A stretch of DNA of 64,000 nucleotides, from the NCBI GenBank assembly GCA_009733575.1, contig ML769696.1, positions 1-64,000 of the forward strand, read 5' to 3'. Source of the DNA: Gymnopus androsaceus JB14 (taxonomy: Eukaryota > Basidiomycota > Agaricomycetes > Agaricales > Omphalotaceae). Position 1 is the first letter of the stretch. The number at the start of each line of letters is the position of its first letter. Positions 56,043-64,000 of the stretch are shown piece by piece. Below the pieces are notes generated by a model. That model did no database searches and had not been told where the DNA came from. It was given only the letters and a program-made list of their open reading frames with translations. The translations under genes and the position numbers were made by a program.

Positions 56043-57187
56043 ATGGCTTTGAAAAACCCCTCCAGTCAAACATCGATTTCTTCAATTTCTGATTCTCTGC
56101 AGTGAGTGCACATAATAATAACATCTTCTCGTTGTGATAGTATACCTCCCATTGTTCTAGACCGGATTTATTGGCTTTGGAATCGCAACAGTGCACTGGA
56201 AAGAATGGTGCCGTGTCTACTTATTTCCTGCCTTCCGACGAAGAAGAGCGAGTTCGGTAAGTATTTTTGTCTCGAATCCCCTCTTACCCATAACTTGAAA
56301 CTTATACCTTTCAGGCTCAACCGACAGAATCGATTTCTGACGAAGAATGTTTGCGATGGAAAGCTAATCTGCGTCCCATTGACTCTTCTTCCTGGAGATG
56401 AAATTCTTGAAAGTGCCACTGGAACTGGTTTGTAGTATTGTCCCCTTCAGGCTGGTTTCTTTGAATCTGATCAGCTACCGCATATATTTCAGGCATATGG
56501 CTCCTCGATCTCGCAAAAGACCTCCCCGCGACCATCTCCTTGACCGGTATTGACATTGAATCTCACCTCTTCCCATTCCACGACCATCATTCACCAAACA
56601 TCTCCTTCCTCTCCCACTCCGTTACTGACCTTCCTAAGTCCTGGGATAATAAATTCAAACTCATAAATCAACGACTACTCACCCCCGCGCTGACACGTGA
56701 ACAGTGGAAATCAGCTATAGGCGAGGCATATCGGGTGTTGACTCCTGGAGGGTGGATTCAGCTCATAGAGGCTGGCCCAGAGATCAAACTCGACCACAGT
56801 GGTCCGAATATGACTCGGATTGTTAATTCACTGATTGCCCTGCATGATATGAGGGGTCTTGTGCATGATTTACCATACATTGTTGACCAGCTTCTTACGA
56901 ATGCAGGGTTCATCAATATCCAGAGGAAGACTGTCAGTCTTTCTCCAAGGGCGGGACTCGGAAACCAGGATGAAGACAGTGCCAACTACGATCATCAAAC
57001 GATCTTCTCCTTGTTTATTAAAGCTGCGAAGAAGGGTTTACTTGAGACACACAGTTTTGAATCGGAGGAGGAGTTTAATAAGGCGCTAAAAGAAACGGAG
57101 AAGGAGTGGGATGAGTGGGCGTTGGCGGGGCGAGGAGCTCTGTGGAGTTGGACTGTTGCTTACGCACAGAAGCCAGAGGCAGTTTGA
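56043..57187 (+). CDS. SAM-dependent methyltransferase (320 aa, 4 exons)
   Basis: Exons 56043-56101, 56161-56256, 56315-56427 and 56493-57187 join into 320 codons plus TGA with consistent phases. The core is a class I methyltransferase. Motif I is split by the last intron (DEILESATGTG joined to IWLLDLAKDLP). The acidic residue after strand 2 is in TGIDIESHLFP, and the post-core GEAYRVLTPGGWIQLIEAGP gives motif III. An N-terminal block with STYFLPSDEEERVRLNRQ is typical of the basidiomycete small-molecule methyltransferase family that resembles LaeA/UMTA-like enzymes. The substrate is unknown. Lack of a secretion signal points to a cytosolic enzyme. No biosynthetic gene cluster is evident around it. 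Confidence 0.85.
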
Positions 57188-57730
57188 CCTTAATTACTAG
57201 TCTCGACTCATACGAGAAAAAATTTAGGGTTAACGGTTCTTATGAAAGCAGAATTCACCAAGTATGATGACTTGCACATGATTGTTCTGGACTTGCACGT
57301 GACTTTTCTGGACTTTGACTTGGACTCAGGGGAAGTCAGGTCCCAATTTTACTCACACTTCCTTTGACTCTGCCCACACAAAGGCGATTATTTCCAAATT
57401 GGGTAATCATCCCAAGGTGCCGGTGCCAAACGGGCGCTTATATGAGTTTCGGCACGCGTTGGAGTCTACTCAATTGTTTTATTTGTTGTTGTTATATGGA
57501 AATGAAAGTCATCCATCTGGAAACACATTTCTGCAGCTGTAGAGCTCTGTAGAGGTTGATAAAAACCAAGCTCTACAAAGCTCCATGTAGGTTGCATAGA
57601 ATGACAGGCTGAGCCCTGCAAGGCCCCCGGAAACTCCCCCCTACCCTTGTCCAACCAAGTGACCTCAAGTACACTATGATTTTGGTCAAATTGAGTTTGG
57701 ATTGACTTATAATCTATTCTCTGAGTCCTA
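57188..57730. other. Intergenic region between the methyltransferase and the Copia element
   Basis: Only short frames on both strands. A short imperfect palindrome around TAGAGCTC...AGCTCTA lies at about 57540-57580. Confidence 0.45.
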
Positions 57731-58430
57731 TGTTGGAGAATTACTTGGCATGGGCTTGGTGTCAAGACCTGAGGCCACAGAGTATGGGAATAGTTGTATA
57801 CTTATTTCTTGCTTACTCCCATCCATACATGGCTACAGTAAGGTATTCCAGTTGTATTTGGGGTAAACTAATACTTGTCAGTACACTAAGATTTCTCCAG
57901 CATTGAGCATGTTGAAAGGATCTGATGCTTACGATAGTGACGTCATTGATCAACTTGACATGAGTCTTTCATCCCATTAATACTCCTTGAAACACCTTTG
58001 TAGCTGCGCTACATAAGGCAACAGCACTGTCTTTGTATTTGCTCAATAAGCATACTAGATGCTGTAATTATGCCATTCACTAGTTCTATAAATATGATAC
58101 ATACACTTATGAAGCATATGAACTGTTCAATACAATAGTAGTCGAACGTAATCGTAATTACTCGATCTTACATCATACTTACATGCTATTGAACCATTAT
58201 GATCGTACCCTATGCCCTAAGCCACCTTACTATGATACTGTATAGTTGTAGTCGTACTTAGTATAAATACTGTACCTAGTATCCATACTCCTTAGCACAC
58301 TCAGTTGTACTACTACTTGTCTATACAAGAACTCTTTGCTCTCCAACTAGTCCTCCAGACCAGTCTACCAGCTACATAACCAGGTGAGTAATGGATCTCA
58401 CCATTTGTTGATCATATGTCTGCTTCAACA
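57731..58430 (+). repeat. 5' long terminal repeat of the Copia element
   Basis: It starts TGTTGGAGAATTAC and ends CTGCTTCAACA, giving 5 bp inverted termini. The right end is fixed by the primer-binding site that follows directly. The 3' partner lies outside the window. Confidence 0.85.
58262..58269 (+). promoter_or_regulatory. TATA box in the Copia LTR
   Basis: TATAAATA lies about 170 bp before the LTR end, a suitable position for the U3/R transcription start. Confidence 0.5.
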
Positions 58431-58442
58431 GGTTATGGGCCC
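58431..58442 (+). promoter_or_regulatory. Primer-binding site of the Copia element
   Basis: GGTTATGGGCCC directly follows the LTR. It differs by one base from the complement of the initiator tRNA-Met anticodon-loop region (GGTTATGAGCCC), the internal half-tRNA primer used by many fungal and insect Copia elements. Confidence 0.65.
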
Positions 58443-59193
58443 CGGATTTGCTTGACGAAGGTCATTACACCATTGCGTCTTTGACAAATGGTTGATCGCG
58501 TTAACAAACTCATCTAGTCCTACCTCGTAGACATTAGGCATGATGATTAGTGGCTTCGGGTTTGGGTGTAAACGGTAATCAGTGATTCGCTTTGTTACCT
58601 CCTTTCTGGAAGAGCCTAAAATATATAAGGCTTCTTCAATTGAACTAACTATTACCTACACTGTATATACACAGGCACTCCACATTGAACAAACTTTTGG
58701 CAGTTCCTATTCACTTAGGGCTGTTTGCGGGCCGATTCCTGCTCTCAGGTAGACTTCTGCCGCTATGTGAATAATCAAAAGCATATGCGCGTAGGCTGGG
58801 CAATTGCAAACACGTGAGAGTTTCTTGGCCTCCTACTGTAGTATTCCCCCATATTGCCTTAAGTCCCTTAAACACCTATTAGGTCTGAATGCTCACTTTC
58901 CAAACCTTGAATCTTAATTGATTCTACTGGTGATGAAAACATGAGTTATGATGATTCAAACAGTTTTCTCTTGGCATATGGTTTTTGTATATAGTTTGGT
59001 TCAAACTTGCTGATGCGGGATGTGTATGACCCAATCAGAGATGGAAAATGGATGGATATAAACAAACTGCGATCACACCACAACAAAGTCTAAATGGGTA
59101 ATCATCGAAGTCAAGTGAATCTGAGATTCATAATCTTGGACATGTCAAACATCTTAATTGATTGTTACTGACAAGTTCATATCCAGAATCACA

Positions 59194-62100
59194 ATGTCTT
59201 CCACCTCTGCAATCAATGCTGTTCCCCTCTTCGATAGTTCCAACTACAACGATTGGTCATCTGGAATGAAGGCTTACCTTCAAGTCCAAAAACTTTTTGG
59301 ACATGCCTCCGGCACTAAGGTTCGCCCGTCTCCTACTGGCAATCCTGCTACCAATCAGGATGCTCTTGACGCCTGGGATGAGAACAACGGTGCCGCCATT
59401 GGTGCCATCTCTCTCCGCTTGCCTAACCATATTAGGCAAACGGCTATCAAGGCCACTGCTAGGGAGACCTGGCAACATCTTGAGACCATCTATGGTACTC
59501 CTGGCACTGCTGGACTCTTTGGAATCTTCCAAGAGGCCATTGGTTTTGAGATCACTGAGAACTCAGATCCGGCTATGCCGATTGCATCTCTAACATTGAT
59601 CTTCGGTCGCCTTGACGCCTCCGGTCTTACCTTGACAGAACCGGTAAAAGCCATGATTCTTCTTGCCACACTTCCTCGTGCTTGGGATGGTTTAGCAATG
59701 ATGATGTTGAGCCAACATACTGGCAAAAATCTCATGCTAGCTGCCATCATCCCCAAGATCCAGGATGAATACAATCGTCACCGCTCTAATGCCACATTGC
59801 TCGCTTCTTGCCTTTCCACGGTGAACAAGAAGCGCAAATCTAAGAATGCCTGGTCAAAACAAAAGAAGCAGAAGCAAAATGCTGATGCATCTGGTTCAAA
59901 CCAACAGGCTTCTTCCTCCGGTGGCAATAACGGCAATAACAATAAAGGCAATCAGAAGAAGAAAGGCAAAGGCAAAGGCAAACTGCATGCCAATGAGGCT
60001 TCCACCGACAATCCGCTCCCTGTTGCTAACTTTGCCTCTTTCTCATCCTCTGCCAATCCTCTTAAGGATATTGACCCTTACACAGGCAAACTCAATCCTC
60101 TCCTCAGAGATATGAAGATAGAGGAACAAGAGTTGCCACCTGATTGGGCTCAATCTGTCATTGATGATGGCTTTGCCAGAATCGATGATTACGACAAGGA
60201 AATGTACGGATCCAGCGATGAGCGTACTTCTTACTGGCAAGTCCCTTTTAATTTCCTTAAAAAGAAAATCTCTAATTCATTGCATCAGCTAAACAGATCT
60301 TCTACTATAAATAACAATACTTTGCATGAACATTTGTACCATGCAACTAGTTCTTATTTATTTGATTCTGTACTTAGTCCCGAGCCTCTTGATGAGGCAA
60401 AATATATTAATTTTATGCATGCAATTACTGAGAGTAAGGAACTACCTGAGAATAATGTAAGAATACAAGCAACGACGTATGACATGTCTTGGTTACTTGA
60501 TTCCAGCGCTTCACACCACTTTACTCCAAATATTGAAGATTTTGCTGATTACAAGGAATGGAAGAATCCAATTCCACTTGTATCTGCTGATAAGAAATCT
60601 TGTTCGCATGTACTTGGCGCTGGAACGGTATATATTCATCACGAAAATGGAACAGGTGTTACCCACATGACTAAGTTACACCCGGTGTATTACCAGCCTG
60701 ATAGCCCACATTGCCTTATTTCAATTGGTCAATTAAATCAAAATGGCTGCTACACAGTTATTAATGGAGATCAAAGTCAGATACGCAATAAGTCAAATCG
60801 AAAAATCATTATGACTGGAAAACCATATAATACCGGTGATTTGCTCCACTGGCTTCATGCTGATGTGTTGAATCCTGAAGTGCAAATAGTCAATATGGTT
60901 TCTATCGATTACGACTTGTGGCATAACCAATTTGCCTATCCAGGCAATGAGATCCTTAAACATGCTCCCGCTAACGTCAAAGGTCTTCCTAAAATACCTA
61001 CTCCTACTGAGAAACACATATGTAAAGGTTGTGTTATTGGTAAAGAACCTCAGAAATCATACCCCTCTTCATCTAAGCATGCCAAACATCCCCTAGAACT
61101 TGTGCACTTTGATTTGACAGAATTACCGATTCAGTCATATCACAAATACAAATATATTGTCACATTCTTGGATGATTGTTCTTCTTACGCTTACTCTGTC
61201 AAACTACGTCTCAAGTCCGAAGCTTTCCTTGCTTTTAATCAATTTAGAGCATGGGCTGAAAAGCAAACCAGATGTAAAATTAAAAAGATACGTATTGATC
61301 AAGGGGGAGAATTCTTATCAGATCAATTTATCAATTATCTCAAAATGGAAGGTATCGAGGTTAATAAATCTGAACCTCATGTTCATCAACAAAACGGTCG
61401 CGCTGAATGCATACATCGCACTCTAATAGATAAATCAGAAGCTATGCAACACCATGCTTGCTGCCCTGATTCTTGGTGGGAATTTTCATATTCCACATCT
61501 ATGCATGTGTACAACTGCACTCTGATCCATCGATTGAATTGGAAGACACCTATAGAAATCTTCTTATGGAACAAACCCGATGTTTCTTATTTCAGAACAT
61601 TTGGTTGTGGTGCATACATGTTCATTCCACGTGCACAGTGGAAAAATAAACTATCTCCGCATTCTGAAGCAATGATTTTCATCGGTTACGACACAGGAAG
61701 CAAAGGATATATCTTCATGCATAGTAATAATGCGCTATACTATGGTGCTCAAGCTTGCTTTATTGAAGATTGGTTTCCATGCTGCCACGAATCTGACAAG
61801 AGTCATAAACCCTCCAATAAACCTAGTCCTATCATACCAAGTGATAAACCCCCAACACAACCAACTGATGATCCTGCTGACAACGGATCTTCAGATGACA
61901 ACAATCTTTTTGATCCTAGTCATATTCCATTTACTTCTCCTGATGAACCAGATCATTCTCCTGTACAGCCAGGAAATTTTGACAATGATCCAGATGATGC
62001 TGATGACATTTATACAAATGCACCCACATCTCGGTGCACATCACGAGAAAATAGTCCGAAACGTCCACGTTCTCCTACCCCTCATGATAATGAAATTCCT

Positions 62101-64000
62101 CACAAACAGCCTCCACCGGTCCCACCTAAACCTAATCGGTACGACCCAGAAGCTATTGCTGAATGGAAAAGTAAAAATCCTGTATGCACCCGAACTGCTC
62201 CTATTCATCCTGGTTTAATTCCTACCACTCGTGAAAATATTCGCAAGGCTTCTACTTGGAAAAGACAAGCTCAAAAGGTCAAAGAGAATACTCTTAATGA
62301 CACTCGCACTAGACAAAAAGTAGATCAAAATAAAAAGATCGAAGAAAAACGTCAAGTTTGTGTCAATGTTCCTAAACCAAACGAGCCTAGTACAAGTACA
62401 CAACCTATCAATGATCCCGATTGTCATCCATCTCCTATAGATCTTGACACTCCACCAGCATCTCCCATTCGGAAGATGAAGATCATGATGATGGTGAACA
62501 GGAAGAACCATGGTTCGAAGAGATTAACTTCTCTCGTATAGTTCAGGAAGGGGGAGTAGAATTACAGAACTTCTTACTTTCGCAATCGATTCCTTTTACT
62601 TACAAAATGGAACTTAAAAGTATCCTTTCAAGTACACCTGACGCCTGGAGTTCTACTCGGCATTATCGGCATCTTCCTGCTGATGAACAGGCAAAATGGG
62701 ATCATGCATGTAAAGAAGAACTGGACGGACTCCGCAAATGTAAAGTATTTGAGGAAGTCAAAATCCCTCATGGTCGTAAACCAATCAAATGTCGTTGGGT
62801 CTTTAATAAAAAGAAAGACGGCCGCTACAAAGCCCGACTTGTCGCTAAAGGCTTTTCACAACAATTTGGTATCAATTATAACGAGTTTTTTTTGCCAGTT
62901 GCGCAATTCGAAACTGTTAGAACTCTTCTCGCTTTAGCCGCTTTAGAAGACTGGGAAATCCAGACTTTAGACGTCAAACAGGCTTATTTGTACGGCAAGC
63001 TTGATGAAGAGATCTATATGGAACAACCCAAAGGTTTCGTTAAGGACAAAACCAAGGTTTGGCGGTTACATTGTTCATTATACAGTCTGAAACAAAGTGG
63101 CTTATCCTGGTGGAAAGAAATGAATCAATCCATGGGTAAACTGGGATTCAAGCGCACTAGTTCAGATGGCGGTGTATACACCTTCAAAGAAAAAGGCAAA
63201 ACCGTCATTGCCATTGTATATGTAGACAACGCTCTCTTCATGGGATCTGACAAATCCCTGGTAATGAAGAAAAAAGAGCAATTCATGAAAACATGGGAAT
63301 GTCGCAATCTTGGTGAACCTAAAGAATTCCTAGGAATGCGCATTAAATGAGACCGATCTAAAAAGAAGTTGATCCTCGATCAACGTGACTATCTCGATAA
63401 AATCATTAAACGATTTGGGATGTCAAACTTTAAAGACACTCACACCCCATTACCTTCTTCATGGAATCCTTGTGAAAACGAAGCAAAAGTCAATCTGAAA
63501 CTCCAACAGAAGTTTCAACAAGTTATTGGATCTTTATTGTATCTCATGCTTGGCACACACCCTGACATCGATTTTGCTGTCATAAAAATGAGTCAATACT
63601 CAGCCAATCCAAGTCCAGATCACCTTAATAAAGCACTTCATATAGTCCGTTACTTAATGTATACTCAGAAATATGAAATCGTGTTTGACGGTAACTCCAA
63701 CAAAGGATTTATGGCATACTGTGATTCAGATTGGGCCTCTGATCCAGATGACTGAAAGTCCCATACTGGGATGATCATACAATTGGCAGCTGCTCCAATC
63801 TGTTGGGTTTCCCATAAACAGAAAACTGTTGCACTCTCATCCACCGAAGCCGAATATATGGCACTGTCCGACTCCTGTCGACAACTCGAGTGGCTTCGAT
63901 CTTTATTCAATGAGATCGGAATTCCTATTCAATCATTACCGTTATGTGGTGATAATCAAGGTTCGATCTTCCTTGCTTCTAATCCAATTCAAGAACGAAG
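59194..64000 (+). pseudogene. Copia gag-pol polyprotein, inactivated
   Basis: The frame from ATG 59194 is open to 62541. Gag begins SSTSAINAVPLFDSSNYNDW and carries a basic KKKGKGKGK tail in place of a clear zinc knuckle. Protease has DSSASHH where Copia elements have Gly as third residue (60504-60506). Integrase has HFDLTELP, IRIDQGGEF and NGRAE as the D,D-E triad, and its zinc finger reads FAYPG where His is expected. A lost base near 62467 moves the frame for reverse transcriptase (62607-63350), where the catalytic box reads YVDN (63228-63230 mutated). Stop codons at 63348-63350 and 63753-63755 stand where Trp is expected. RNase H shows AYCDSDWASD and SSTEAEYMALSD. Confidence 0.9.

Larger units (their letters stand above)
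57731..64000 (+). mobile_element. Ty1/Copia LTR retrotransposon, 3' end beyond the window
   Basis: A 700 bp 5' LTR (57731-58430) with TGTTG/CAACA ends is followed at once by a primer-binding site. A 750 bp leader and a gag-pol reading region in the order gag, protease, integrase, reverse transcriptase, RNase H come next; integrase before polymerase is diagnostic of Copia. The window stops in RNase H, so the 3' LTR and target duplication cannot be checked. One frameshift, two stop codons and three altered catalytic sites show that the copy is inactive. Confidence 0.92.

Noticed and set aside
1..64000. CRISPR arrays, rRNA genes and tRNA genes
   Set aside because: No regularly spaced repeats, no rRNA-like sequence and no convincing tRNA cloverleaf signals were recognised by eye. 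A tRNA scan could still find an isolated tRNA.

Overview
The window is nuclear DNA of a mushroom-forming basidiomycete (Agaricomycetes). Genes are split by many 45-65 bp GT-AG introns. The families present fit this group: F-box proteins with a common leader, DUF6534-type and related multipass membrane proteins, an isoprenylcysteine methyltransferase, agaric-type P450, tyrosine-recombinase retrotransposons with split direct repeats, and Ty1/Copia. No rRNA, tRNA or CRISPR array was recognised.

Layout. 1-2.4 kb: the edge of a duplicated copy of the J-domain-like gene, and a small three-exon membrane protein gene. 4.5-6.7 kb: a decayed cytochrome P450 on the minus strand. 6.8-14 kb: three tandem minus-strand copies of an extended short-chain dehydrogenase gene. 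Only the middle copy has an open frame; copies 1 and 3 carry single-base insertions. 14-19.9 kb: an EFM7/NNT1-type protein N-methyltransferase (minus) and a long Glu/Arg-rich coiled-coil protein with an HPDRF motif (plus). 20.2-22 kb: a fourth dehydrogenase copy, broken in two with its 5' half inverted. 23.8-25.5 kb: a GT15 (KRE2/KTR) mannosyltransferase with broken frames. 27.5-28.2 kb: an RS-rich protein. 31.6-33.4 kb: an intact 12-exon DUF6534-type protein.

34-41 kb is the structural centre of the window. One F-box gene is split by two independent insertions. The first is a 620 bp hAT-type MITE with 17 bp TIRs and an 8 bp target duplication. The second is a 5.3 kb DIRS/Ngaro-like tyrosine-recombinase retrotransposon with the diagnostic A1-ORFs-B1-A2-B2 repeat order. 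41.6-42.3 kb: a Ser/Thr/Ala-rich secreted, probably GPI-anchored protein. 45.2-47.3 kb: a second F-box gene. 47.8-48.5 kb: an unrecognised conserved-looking protein. 49.4-51.5 kb: a multipass membrane protein gene that would be fully open except for a 755 bp solo LTR with a 5 bp target duplication in exon 3. 53.4-54.9 kb: a G-alpha fragment next to an intact STE14-type isoprenylcysteine methyltransferase. 56.0-57.2 kb: an intact SAM-dependent methyltransferase. 57.7 kb to the end: a Ty1/Copia element (5' LTR, primer-binding site, gag-pol) that leaves the window before its 3' LTR.

Three themes recur. The accessory content was made by local duplication and by insertion into genes. The mobile elements carry C-to-T/G-to-A changes at catalytic codons; in the tyrosine-recombinase element these are mostly CpG changes, which fits methylation-linked mutation. 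Several host genes carry single-base frame breaks while their neighbours are perfectly open, so each break could be real decay or a consensus error. I found no convincing new multi-gene system; the most informative structures are the insertions and the rearranged dehydrogenase family.
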